A DNA stretch of 64,000 nt from an uncultured Clostridia bacterium. Lineage in GTDB: Bacteria; Bacillota; Clostridia; Christensenellales; Borkfalkiaceae. Below the pieces are notes generated by a model that saw only the letters and a program-made list of their open reading frames with translations, was not told the origin of the DNA and searched no databases. A program made the translations under genes and the position numbers. Location of the stretch: positions 17,083 to 81,082 of the forward strand of contig CALVXG010000011.1 in the NCBI GenBank assembly GCA_944368925.1. Reading direction: 5' to 3'. Below are positions 47,104 through 54,787 of this stretch, piece by piece; positions within the stretch are counted from its first letter, which is position 1; the number at the start of each line of letters is the position of its first letter.

Positions 47104-47454
47104 TTATTGATGCAATAATTCGTCGCTGAGTTCCAGAACGCGCCCGCCGTACTTCCTTTTTCGCTTTGCAAGGATCGCCCTGTAAATAAAATAATTCGCC
47201 GAGACCATCGCAATGCCGACCAGTCCCACGACGATCCCCAAAACCATCATCTTCGCAATGACCTCCATCGCAAGGCACATGCCGACCCCCAGCACGAGCG
47301 TGCCCGCCGCGCCGAAAATATATCCGAACACCTCCGCGGGACGGCGCACCTTTTTGTCCAACTGCTTTAACTGCTCCATCTTCGTGCGCTCTTCGCTCTT
47401 GGGTTCGTATTGGCTGCGTATGGTTTCCACATACGCTCTTTTCATCTCTTCCAT
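47104..47454 (-). CDS. Small two-helix membrane protein under PhoP-box-like control
   Basis: 116 residues, ATG at 47454 with AGGAGG 9 nt ahead. A charged N-terminus (RSQYEPKSEERTKMEQLKQLDKKVR) is followed by two membrane helices (about 42-68 and 70-92) and a basic tail ending GGRVLELSDELLHQ. The protein at 47688-48071 has the same layout and tail (AAEILRLSDELLGDKK), so they are paralogues. The family is unknown. Four direct repeats like PhoP boxes precede its promoter, which suggests it is a target of the nearby two-component system. Confidence 0.8.
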   Translation of the reverse strand: MEEMKRAYVETIRSQYEPKSEERTKMEQLKQLDKKVRRPAEVFGYIFGAAGTLVLGVGMCLAMEVIAKMMVLGIVVGLVGIAMVSANYFIYRAILAKRKRKYGGRVLELSDELLHQ

Positions 47455-47512
47455 CTTTTCGTTCCTCCTCTTTGATTTTGTACCCGTATTTTACCCCGCG
47501 GATATTTCCGAA

Positions 47513-47563
47513 ATTATAATTTTTTGTAAACATTCCGTAAGTGTTTTGTTAAAATTTTGTAAG
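47513..47563 (-). promoter_or_regulatory. Promoter with four 11-bp-spaced PhoP-box-like repeats
   Basis: On the minus strand, CTTACA (47563-47558), TTAACA (47552-47547), CTTACG (47541-47536) and TTTACA (47530-47525) are each separated by exactly 5 nt. The -10 TATAAT (47518-47513) lies 6 nt further. The third box falls at the -35 position. This is the layout of Bacillus PhoP-activated promoters. Confidence 0.75.
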
Positions 47564-47598
47564 CGAAGAGCGGCGCATTTTCATGCGCCGCTCTTCGC
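47563..47598. terminator. Strong hairpin after the two-component operon
   Basis: 15-bp perfect stem (47563-47577 with 47584-47598), 6-nt loop. The U-tract is poor on the minus strand. It stands between the last gene of the two-component operon and the PhoP-box promoter. Confidence 0.6.
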
Positions 47599-47687
47599 AA
47601 AAAATTCTGTTTTTCATTTAAAAAGATACGCCCCTGTGCTATACGTTCGTTATTTGTTTTTGTCAAAAAAATCGGTATACGTACCTC

Positions 47688-48071
47688 TTATTTTTTATCG
47701 CCCAGCAGTTCGTCGGACAGGCGCAGGATCTCCGCCGCGTACTTTTTTTTGCCTCTTTTTAAGACGGCGTTATAGACGGGATTGGCAAGCAGCATGGGCA
47801 CCGCACCGACCGCGGCCACCGCTATCCCCGCCGCCGTAAGTTCAAAGGCAAGAACCATGCTCAGCCCCAAGCCGAACAGCAGGCACCCGCCTACGCCCAT
47901 GCTCAGCGCGCACCCTGCCGCAAGGTTTTTGACCCGCGCGTCCAATTTTTTCAGACGGAGAAACTTTTCGTCCTCCCCCTCGCCGTAAAACCGCCGTATG
48001 CTCTCGATCTCCCGCCGTTCCTCTTCCGTCGGTGCACGGTAACTGTATTCGAATTTATTCTTCCCGTCCAT
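47688..48071 (-). CDS. Small two-helix membrane protein, paralogue of the one at 47104
   Basis: 127 residues from the ATG at 48071, overlapping the previous gene by 17 nt. It has a charged N-terminal part (EERREIESIRRFYGEGEDEKFLRLKKLDARVK), two membrane helices (about 55-100) and the tail KKKYAAEILRLSDELLGDKK. It is the last gene of the two-component operon. The shared LSDELL tail with the protein at 47104 may be a binding motif. Function is unknown. Confidence 0.8.
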   Translation of the reverse strand: MDGKNKFEYSYRAPTEEERREIESIRRFYGEGEDEKFLRLKKLDARVKNLAAGCALSMGVGGCLLFGLGLSMVLAFELTAAGIAVAAVGAVPMLLANPVYNAVLKRGKKKYAAEILRLSDELLGDKK

Positions 48072-48990
48072 CTTCGCACCTCTCCTCTTTCCACTCTTTC
48101 CGCTTTCGGCTCGCACTTACGATCATCCATATCCCGAGCACGATCGTCAGCGCGCAGACGGCAAACCCCGTCACGGCGTTCAGAACGTTCATTTTGGCGT
48201 CGTCGCCTTCCGAAAAGACCGCAACGAGCGTCGTCTGCAAAGCGATCAGCGATACCGAAGCGTCCGTCAGATTGATATTGCGGAAACTTTGCAGCAAAGG
48301 ATCCTTGTATCTTCGCACCCTGACGAGATTGCGTACGGCGAACGCGACTTTATAAAAAGTATACGCCGCCGAGGCGATCGCCATGATCTGCGTGTGCACG
48401 GCAGGGCTTTCCGACTGCACCATCTGCGTGACGGCAGCCCCCAGCGCCGTTTCCAGCACCAACAGGGCGATGCCGCAGTTTCTGTACAGTTTCAGTTTTT
48501 CCGCATAGCTCTTTTTTTCGTCCGAGCCCGCTCTTTGCCTTATCCTGTACCCGCCGAACAATACGCCGAACCGAAGCCCGCTCAAAAACAGATAATACCC
48601 CGCCAGCGACGCGTACCAAACGGACATCGCCAGCACCGAAAGCACCGCGTTCAGCACCACGTATGCCGCGCTGATCACAAAAGAACACACCGCCAGCACG
48701 ATCGTCCTGTACCCGTAGTCGCGCAGAAGATTTTCCGTAAAGCGGTGTTTTTCGGCCCATGCCGTAAACGCCGCCTTAACCTTAGGCGCCATGCGCACCG
48801 CCGAATAGACCGTGTATGCCAAAAATACCGCCGCGCCCGCGTAGAGCGCGTATGAAAACGCCCCGAATCCGCCGACGGCCGCCGACGCGATCGCACCCGC
48901 GATCAAAAGGGCCGCAAGCACCCATGCCAAAACGCAAAACCAGAGCGGCGGGCTCTTTAAAAATTGTACAATCGCCCCCGCACGCTTCAT
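48055..48990 (-). CDS. Polytopic membrane protein of the two-component operon
   Basis: 311 residues with about eight membrane helices, grouped in pairs (first pair about 14-65, then about 92-150, 173-225 and 250-290). The start overlaps the histidine kinase stop as ATGA, and the end overlaps the next small gene. No known family motif is seen. By position it could be an accessory sensor for the kinase or an effector for the stress it senses. The C-terminal tail is strongly charged. Confidence 0.8.
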   Translation of the reverse strand: MKRAGAIVQFLKSPPLWFCVLAWVLAALLIAGAIASAAVGGFGAFSYALYAGAAVFLAYTVYSAVRMAPKVKAAFTAWAEKHRFTENLLRDYGYRTIVLAVCSFVISAAYVVLNAVLSVLAMSVWYASLAGYYLFLSGLRFGVLFGGYRIRQRAGSDEKKSYAEKLKLYRNCGIALLVLETALGAAVTQMVQSESPAVHTQIMAIASAAYTFYKVAFAVRNLVRVRRYKDPLLQSFRNINLTDASVSLIALQTTLVAVFSEGDDAKMNVLNAVTGFAVCALTIVLGIWMIVSASRKRKEWKEERCEDGREE

Positions 48991-50027
48991 GCGCTCTCCC
49001 CTTTCAATTTCACAATAAAAGTACTGCCTTTCCCCACTTCGCTTTCCACTGCGATCTCGCCGCCGAGTATGTCGATGACCTTTTTTACGAGCGACAGTCC
49101 GAGGCCGTTTCCCTCCTGCGCGTGCGAGGTCTCGCCCTGGTAAAATTTATCGAAGATATGCCGTCCCGTTTCCGCAGAAATTCCGCAGCCCGTGTCCGAA
49201 ATCTTTACCACCGCCTGCCCCCGCTCCGCGCGGACGCTGACCCCGATCTTCCCGCCCGATTCCGTGAATTTAATGGCATTGGAAAGAAGATTGTCCCAGA
49301 CGATCTCCAAAAAATCTGCATCGGACACGACGGTCACTTCTTCCAGATCGCATTCCGGAATCAGTCCCTTTTCGTCCATCTTTTCCTCGAACCGAAGCAG
49401 CGACTGCGCCAGCATTTCGTCTAAACGCACCTTCCCGTACTGCGGCGAAAGTTCCTGGTTTTCCAATTTGTTCAGTTTCAGAATGTTCGTCACCAGACCC
49501 GAAAGCCGCTTCGACGCCGATACGATCACCTGCGCGTAATGCCTGCGCGTTTCCGCGTCCAAATCTTCGCGCTGTATGGCCGCCGCATAGCTCTGCAAAA
49601 CGGAAAGCGGCGTCTTTAACTCGTGCGAAACGTTCGATATGAAATCGTTGTGCACGACTTCCGTCCGCGAAAGTTCCGCCGCCATCTTGTTGATATTGTC
49701 CGCGATCCGATCGTATTCGTCATACCTGCTATACGGATGCGCGACAAACACCCGCGCCGTAAAATCTCCCGACGCGATCTTCTGCGTCGCTTCCAGGATC
49801 CGCTCTGTCGGCCGCTCGACCGTGATCTTCCTGCGCACGGCGTCGATCACCGTGCATACGAGCGCCAAAAATGCGATCGTCACCAGCATCACGACCGACA
49901 GCACCCCTTTATTCCCGTCATATGCGGAGTTGACCGCATCAAAGACCATGATCGCAACCGTTATGATCGCCGCAATGGTCACAAACAGCACCGCGTACCC
50001 CGCCAACGAAAGAAACCGCTTTTTCAT
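48987..50027 (-). CDS. Membrane histidine kinase
   Basis: 346 residues. Two N-terminal helices (about 8-29 and 41-63) enclose a very short outer loop of about 10 residues. A HAMP-like linker follows, then the HisKA box SNVSHELKTPL with H135, and a HATPase domain with N box (DNLLSNAIKFTES), G1 (DTGCGIS) and G2 (GNGLGLSLVKK). With almost no external domain it probably senses through the membrane or through the adjoining membrane proteins. It is translated with the response regulator (ATGA overlap) and partners it. Confidence 0.96.
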   Translation of the reverse strand: MKKRFLSLAGYAVLFVTIAAIITVAIMVFDAVNSAYDGNKGVLSVVMLVTIAFLALVCTVIDAVRRKITVERPTERILEATQKIASGDFTARVFVAHPYSRYDEYDRIADNINKMAAELSRTEVVHNDFISNVSHELKTPLSVLQSYAAAIQREDLDAETRRHYAQVIVSASKRLSGLVTNILKLNKLENQELSPQYGKVRLDEMLAQSLLRFEEKMDEKGLIPECDLEEVTVVSDADFLEIVWDNLLSNAIKFTESGGKIGVSVRAERGQAVVKISDTGCGISAETGRHIFDKFYQGETSHAQEGNGLGLSLVKKVIDILGGEIAVESEVGKGSTFIVKLKGESA

Positions 50028-50695
50028 TTCAGCACCGCCTTGTAACCCAACCCGTGCACCGTCAGGATCTCAAACCCGCTGCACCCCGCCGTCTTTTCGC
50101 GAAGTTTGGACATATATACGTCCACCGTGCGCGACGTCGCCGACGAATCATAGTCCCAAAATTCCTCCATCAGCTGCGTGCGCGTGAACGTCCGCTTCGG
50201 ATACGAGAGCAGCTTGAAGAGAAGATCGAACTCCCGCACCGTCAGCGGAAGCTCCTGCCCGTTGACATACGCCGTGTGCTCTTGCTTGTCCATGCGCAGG
50301 TTCCCGACCGTCAGCTCGCGGCTCTTTTCGATCCCCGCGCGCCGCAGCAGCGCCCCCACCCGCAAGAGAAGTATGTCCGCATCGAACGGCTTTACCACGT
50401 AGTCGTCGATCCCGATCCCGTACCCCCTCTGCTTGGACGGCTTGTCGTCCAGTGCCGTCATGAACAGAATGGGCATCTGCGGATCCGCCCGACGCACCTC
50501 TTCCGCCAAAGAAAAGCCGTCTCTCCTGGGCATCATGATATCGCTGATGAGCATGTCGAAATTCCCCTCTTCCATGCGCCGCAACGCTTCCTCGCCGTCC
50601 GTACAAGCCACCGCTTCGTACCCGCTCCCGACCAGCAACGAACATACCAGTTCGTTCAGCGCACGATCGTCCTCCGCTACCAGTATCTTTACCAT
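50024..50695 (-). CDS. OmpR/PhoP-family response regulator
   Basis: 223 residues from the ATG at 50695, which has GAGGAG ahead. The receiver domain has acidic D9/D10, phospho-acceptor D52 in MLISDIMMP, LFMTALDD and the lysine of VVKPFDAD. The winged-helix DNA-binding domain (about 130-222) contains LTVREFDLLFKLLSYPKRTFTRTQLMEEFWDYD and ends VHGLGYKAVLK. It is the first gene of the operon. PhoP-box-like repeats lie in front of it and in front of 47454, suggesting autoregulation and control of the small membrane protein. Confidence 0.96.
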   Translation of the reverse strand: MVKILVAEDDRALNELVCSLLVGSGYEAVACTDGEEALRRMEEGNFDMLISDIMMPRRDGFSLAEEVRRADPQMPILFMTALDDKPSKQRGYGIGIDDYVVKPFDADILLLRVGALLRRAGIEKSRELTVGNLRMDKQEHTAYVNGQELPLTVREFDLLFKLLSYPKRTFTRTQLMEEFWDYDSSATSRTVDVYMSKLREKTAGCSGFEILTVHGLGYKAVLK

Positions 50696-50738
50696 GATCG
50701 CTTTCTCCTCACTTTTCCTTTCCATTTTACCGCATGCG

Positions 50739-50777
50739 TGTTTCCGTAACGATAAAAATTTGTTAAAAAATTGTAAA
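50739..50777 (-). promoter_or_regulatory. PhoP-box-like repeats ahead of the response regulator
   Basis: Minus strand TTTACA (50777-50772) and TTAACA (50766-50761), followed at the same 11-bp period by the degenerate TTATCG (50755-50750) and GAAACA (50744-50739). A TAAAAT (50729-50724) lies downstream. A second -10, TATAAT, is at 50812-50807. Confidence 0.55.
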
Positions 50778-50848
50778 TACTCCCGTCCTTTAGCCCTCTC
50801 CCTTCCATTATAACACAAACGCCGCAAAAAGCAACCCGAAGAAAAAAA

Positions 50849-50885
50849 GGCGCGGCCCGCTGATTTTCGCGGGCCGCGCCTTTTC
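50849..50885 (-). terminator. Terminator of the Dlt-like operon
   Basis: 12-bp GC-only stem (50849-50860 with 50869-50880), 8-nt loop, then seven U on the minus strand. It follows the acyl carrier protein stop by about 10 nt. Confidence 0.9.
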
Positions 50886-50890
50886 CTATT

Positions 50891-51112
50891 TTACATTTTC
50901 TTTTGAATCATAGCCCACATGGCTTGGGCCGAATCGAAATTCACGGGAATAATGTCCGCAGGCGAAAGCTCCACGCCGAAGGTGTCGCCGATCTCCGCCA
51001 CGATCTCCATGATGTCCAAAGAATCGAGCACCCCCGCCCCGATCAGGCTCTCTTCCTTTTCAAAATCTACGTCAGGCCTGATCTCCTTCAAAAGTTTCAA
51101 CAGTTTTTCCAT
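50891..51112 (-). CDS. Acyl/aminoacyl carrier protein (DltC-like)
   Basis: 73 residues. The four-helix carrier fold is shown by the pantetheine site GVLDSLDIMEIV with Ser31, then DTFGVELSPADI. It starts inside the decarboxylase gene (16-nt overlap), so the two are translated together. In the dlt system DltC accepts the amino acid activated by DltA. Here the decarboxylase sits between ligase and carrier genes, so the carrier-bound amino acid may be decarboxylated before transfer. It is the last gene of the operon. Confidence 0.92.
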   Translation of the reverse strand: MEKLLKLLKEIRPDVDFEKEESLIGAGVLDSLDIMEIVAEIGDTFGVELSPADIIPVNFDSAQAMWAMIQKKM

Positions 51113-52296
51113 ACTACGTTCACTCCTTTTCTGTTTATTTTACTTGTTTCTATAAAATCTCTGAGAAGTTCCAGTTCTCCGCTTTCCGTCAGCCTGTATA
51201 TGCGCGGAAGCCGCCTGCTCAAAAACAATCCGATGCCCTCGGTCACCGAATACGCCCCCGCCTTTTCAAAAATCAGCATGTCGCCCGCGGCAACTCCCTG
51301 CAAAGGCAGGTTCTTTACCAAAACGTCCGCCGACGTACAGAGCGACCCGCATACCGTCCACGACGTCTGCGCATCTTCCGCCGTGTACGCCTGCGTTTCG
51401 GCGGCATCCGCCCTTTCACGGCGCAGAAACGGGTGCTTCATTCCCATCATCTGCCCGTAATAGTTCAGATGATGGATCCCGCCGTCCACGATGCAGAACC
51501 GATTCCCCTGCGTGCTCTTGGTGTCCACGATGCGCGTACAATATTCCCCGCACTCCGCCGCGAGAAACCGCCCCATTTCCAGCACGATTTCGCATTCTTC
51601 GGGAAGGGTGTCCAACAGCTCGCGGAATACGCCCAGCCTGTTTTCCTCTTCCTCCTCCCCGCAAAAATAGTTCACCCGAAGCCCGGGCCCGTATTCGATC
51701 CGACGTAACGGCGTGCCCGCCTGCGCCGCTTGCTCCGCAAACGCTTTCAGCTTACCGATCTCGCGCGCCACCGCTTCCGTCTTTTTCTGCGTACCCGAAT
51801 AATATTGCATTCCGAGTATCTGCGTGTACGAGCCCTCTTTCCGCGTGAGAATCGACGTGACCGTCGCCTCGTCCATTCCGAATTGGTTTCCGCAGGACAG
51901 ACGCAGCAAAACGGGCAGTCTGACCCCCTTCTCCCGCGCGAGCCGTTCGAGCAAATTCATCTGCGATACCGATTCCGCCGTGTAAACCGCTCGTTCACCG
52001 CATTCCCCGATCACCCGCACGACGTCCGCTTCCGCCTTGTACACCCCCGAAAGCACGATCTTCTCCGCCGCGATCCCCGCCGCACGGCAAATATCGTATT
52101 CGCCCGGCGAACATACTTCGAAAAAGTCCACCGCGTCCGCAAGCTCTTCCACAAAAAACGGGTTCGCTTTCACGGCAAAACAAATCTTCCGCGCCTCTCC
52201 CAGTGCCCGCCGCACCGACGCCACGCGGCCCTGCACGCCTTTCGAATCAAATACGTACGCGGGCGTCACGATCCCGCTCTTTTCATAATCCCGCAT
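51097..52296 (-). CDS. PLP-dependent amino acid decarboxylase (fold III, LysA/BtrK-like) in a Dlt-like operon
   Basis: 399 residues, start overlapping the ligase gene by 14 nt. The alanine-racemase-like barrel carries the PLP lysine in CFAVKANPF (K43), then FFEVCSPGEYDI and LRLSCGNQFGMDE. The C-terminal domain has the catalytic cysteine in CGSLCTSADVL and the KAGAYSVTEG segment. The family includes diaminopimelate, ornithine and lysine decarboxylases. BtrK of butirosin synthesis decarboxylates glutamate held on a carrier protein, and a relative with ligase and carrier genes occurs in exosortase-linked polysaccharide loci. A role in making the amine-bearing acyl group for the operon is the most direct reading. 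Confidence 0.88.
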   Translation of the reverse strand: MRDYEKSGIVTPAYVFDSKGVQGRVASVRRALGEARKICFAVKANPFFVEELADAVDFFEVCSPGEYDICRAAGIAAEKIVLSGVYKAEADVVRVIGECGERAVYTAESVSQMNLLERLAREKGVRLPVLLRLSCGNQFGMDEATVTSILTRKEGSYTQILGMQYYSGTQKKTEAVAREIGKLKAFAEQAAQAGTPLRRIEYGPGLRVNYFCGEEEEENRLGVFRELLDTLPEECEIVLEMGRFLAAECGEYCTRIVDTKSTQGNRFCIVDGGIHHLNYYGQMMGMKHPFLRRERADAAETQAYTAEDAQTSWTVCGSLCTSADVLVKNLPLQGVAAGDMLIFEKAGAYSVTEGIGLFLSRRLPRIYRLTESGELELLRDFIETSKINRKGVNVVWKNC

Positions 52297-53809
52297 CGAT
52301 ATATTTCTCCCTTAAATCTTTTCTGTCGATCTTGCCGTTTTCCGTCAGCTTAAAATCTTCCACCTGCACGCACTTTTGCGGCACCATGTAGGACGGAAGC
52401 CGCGCCCGCAGATAGACGCGGATCTGCGCAGGCAAAACCTGCCCCCGATAAAACCCAACAATCTTCTGCGCCGCCTTGTCGTACAGACAGACCGCCCTGC
52501 TCACCCCCGGCGCCGTCATCATCACGTTCTCGATCTCCGAAAGCTCGATCCTGTGCCCCTGGTGCTTGATCTGAAAATCTTTCCGGCCGATAAAACACAG
52601 GAGCCCCTCTTCGTCATAGTACCCGAGATCGCCCGTACGATAAACGGGCTCCGTATACGCCTTGTTCAGAGGATTCTGCACAAATACCTTCCGTGTCGCT
52701 TCCGCGTCGTTGTAATACCCCAGCGAAAGCGCCGTACCCGACACACAGATTTCCCCCGCTTCACGCACCGCCGTGACTTGCTTTCCATCCTCGCTCAGCA
52801 AAAATACCCGCTCGTTCGCAAACGGCTCCCCGATCGGAAGCGTCTCTTTTTCGTACAGACCCTTCCCGAGAATATAATACGTGCAGTTGCACGTAATCTC
52901 CGTCGGCCCGTACAGATTGACGAACATCGCTTCGGGCAAATGCTTCTTCCATACGTTCAGCTGTCTGATCGGCATCGCTTCGCCGCTGAACAAAACCTTT
53001 CGGATCCGCGAGGGAACTTTGTATTCAAATGCGTTCAGTGTCGAAAAGATGCAGAGCGCCGAAACCGCCCAGATCAGCACCGTCACCTCCCGCTCGATCA
53101 GATAATCGATTAGCATCGCGGGAAATGAAAACAACTTCTTCGGAAGGATCTGCATGGTCGCACCCGCCCGCAAAGTCGAATAAATATCCTTGACGGATAC
53201 GTCGAAATCGAAAGGCGCCTGGTTTCCGATCACTTCCTCCGCTCCGATTTCGAAACGCTCCGTAAATTCTTCGATAAAATCGATGACCGAACGGTGCGAC
53301 ACCGCGATCCCCTTCGGCGTACCCGTCGAACCCGACGTGAACATCACGTACAGCGGATCCGCGTCCGTATGCCTTCTGCGTATGCCGCGCAAAAGCTCCT
53401 CGCCCGCCTGCGCGCCCTCCTTGAGTCTTCCGATCGTGATCGCACGATCGCCCGCTTCCTGCGGAAGCAGCGCCTCGCATTTATCCTGCACCACGATCAG
53501 CGGCCTGCCCGTCTTCTCCCAGATCGCTTCCCTGCGCGCCACCGGATGCAGCGGATTGAGCGGCACGTAAAAACACCCCGCATACACGCACGCAAGAAAC
53601 GCCGTAACCGTATCCACGCTCTTTTCCCCGAGCACCGCCACAGGCTCGCGCGGATTTGTCCTCTGCAAAAGTCCCGCCGCCATGCGCTTTGCCTCTTGCT
53701 GCAAACGGGCGTACGTCACCGACTTCTCTTCGTCCGCAAACGCGATCTTGTTCGGATATTTCGCCGCGCTCGCCTCCAGATATTCCAAAACGTTTTTCAG
53801 CCGTTTCAC
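52283..53809 (-). CDS. AMP-forming amino acid:carrier protein ligase (DltA-like)
   Basis: 508 residues, the normal size for DltA. The start is a GTG at 53809, set by AAAGGAGGAAAGAA and by the GTGA overlap with the upstream stop. Motifs are LYVMFTSGSTGTPKG (phosphate loop), NQAPFDFDVSVKDIYSTL (as in DltA), NLYGPTEITC, YRTGDLGYYDEEGLL and the catalytic lysine in TENGKIDRKDL. The selectivity segment reads LFSGEAMP where Bacillus DltA has FCGE, so the cysteine known to help choose D-alanine is a serine. It should load an amino acid onto the carrier protein; D-alanine is doubtful. Confidence 0.92.
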   Translation of the reverse strand: MKRLKNVLEYLEASAAKYPNKIAFADEEKSVTYARLQQEAKRMAAGLLQRTNPREPVAVLGEKSVDTVTAFLACVYAGCFYVPLNPLHPVARREAIWEKTGRPLIVVQDKCEALLPQEAGDRAITIGRLKEGAQAGEELLRGIRRRHTDADPLYVMFTSGSTGTPKGIAVSHRSVIDFIEEFTERFEIGAEEVIGNQAPFDFDVSVKDIYSTLRAGATMQILPKKLFSFPAMLIDYLIEREVTVLIWAVSALCIFSTLNAFEYKVPSRIRKVLFSGEAMPIRQLNVWKKHLPEAMFVNLYGPTEITCNCTYYILGKGLYEKETLPIGEPFANERVFLLSEDGKQVTAVREAGEICVSGTALSLGYYNDAEATRKVFVQNPLNKAYTEPVYRTGDLGYYDEEGLLCFIGRKDFQIKHQGHRIELSEIENVMMTAPGVSRAVCLYDKAAQKIVGFYRGQVLPAQIRVYLRARLPSYMVPQKCVQVEDFKLTENGKIDRKDLREKYIDAGL

Positions 53810-54771
53810 TTCTTTCCTCCTTTTACCTTCCCTTCGTACCGCTTTAAATCTTCCTTCCAGTTCGCATACTCCGGATCTTCCCTGCGGTCTTCCAATGCGT
53901 ATTTCTCTTTCAGATGCCTGCCTATGTACTTGCTTACCTTCAGCGCCCCCGCATAATTGAGATGGTCGCCCTTGTCCCGCGTGTCCGTCTTCCAATCAAA
54001 CCCCAGCTCTTTGAACCGCTGGTTCAGATCGATAAACTCCAGACCGTGCTCCTGCGCATATGCGTTCACTGCGTTGTATCGGCTGCCGTCCCATAAAATC
54101 ACCGACGGCACTTCCAACAGCATCAGTTTGATCTCCCGCTCTTCGCACATCGTGCGGATCTCCTCCAACGCCTCCTTATGCTTTTTCCCGATCGAATACA
54201 CTTTGTCCGTCTTCGTAAATACCTTCTTCCCCGTGTACGGCCGCACCGCCGTATTGTAGAAAAATCCCTTGGTCGCGCTCCGCTCATGCTTCGGCCGCCG
54301 CGTAAACCAGTCCTTCCACCCCGCATGATTTTTCAGGATCGGAAACAATCCGTCAACGGCATGCCTGACCGAATTCGTCAGCACCGTCGTACTCTTATCA
54401 TAAAAAAGATGATCCACTTCCAATACCACAAGCTTCGGCGTCTGCACTTTCAGCAACGCCCGCAGCCATTGCGCCGATTCCCACGGCAGCTGCGCCGGCT
54501 GCGCACACGCGTACGACGTGAAGCCGTATTCCTTGTACATTTCCATCGGAGACAGGGCACTGTATACCCCGCTGTGCCCAAAAAACAACACGTCCAGGGT
54601 TTCGTCCGGCTCGTCAAACACCCGCATCGATTCCTGCGAACGCGTCTTCGACTGCCGCACCGGCGTCTTCGGCAGCACCAGATAGGATACCCCGTGCAAT
54701 ACCGCCAGCAAAAGCAGAAGAAATACCGCCGCTTTCAATACGTTCTTCGCCACAGACTTTTTTTGCAACAT
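53806..54771 (-). CDS. Membrane-anchored SGNH-type protein (DltD/AlgJ-like role)
   Basis: 321 residues, ATG at 54771 behind GAAGGAGAGGGCGCG. One N-terminal helix (about 13-33) places the rest outside. The SGNH blocks are VLFFGHSGVYSALSP (Ser nucleophile) and GDHLNYAGALKVSKYI (Asp and His). In dlt and alginate-acetylation operons a protein of this kind works with the MBOAT partner on the outer face to hand the acyl group to the polymer. It sits 16 nt after the MBOAT gene and overlaps the ligase start by 4 nt. Confidence 0.85.
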   Translation of the reverse strand: MLQKKSVAKNVLKAAVFLLLLLAVLHGVSYLVLPKTPVRQSKTRSQESMRVFDEPDETLDVLFFGHSGVYSALSPMEMYKEYGFTSYACAQPAQLPWESAQWLRALLKVQTPKLVVLEVDHLFYDKSTTVLTNSVRHAVDGLFPILKNHAGWKDWFTRRPKHERSATKGFFYNTAVRPYTGKKVFTKTDKVYSIGKKHKEALEEIRTMCEEREIKLMLLEVPSVILWDGSRYNAVNAYAQEHGLEFIDLNQRFKELGFDWKTDTRDKGDHLNYAGALKVSKYIGRHLKEKYALEDRREDPEYANWKEDLKRYEGKVKGGKK

Positions 54772-54787
54772 CGCGCCCTCTCCTTCC

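Noticed and set aside
53810-53995. N-terminal extension of the DltA-like ligase
   Set aside because: The residues are of shadow type and lie inside the SGNH gene; the GTG at 53809 has a strong ribosome site, a GTGA overlap and gives the normal DltA length.
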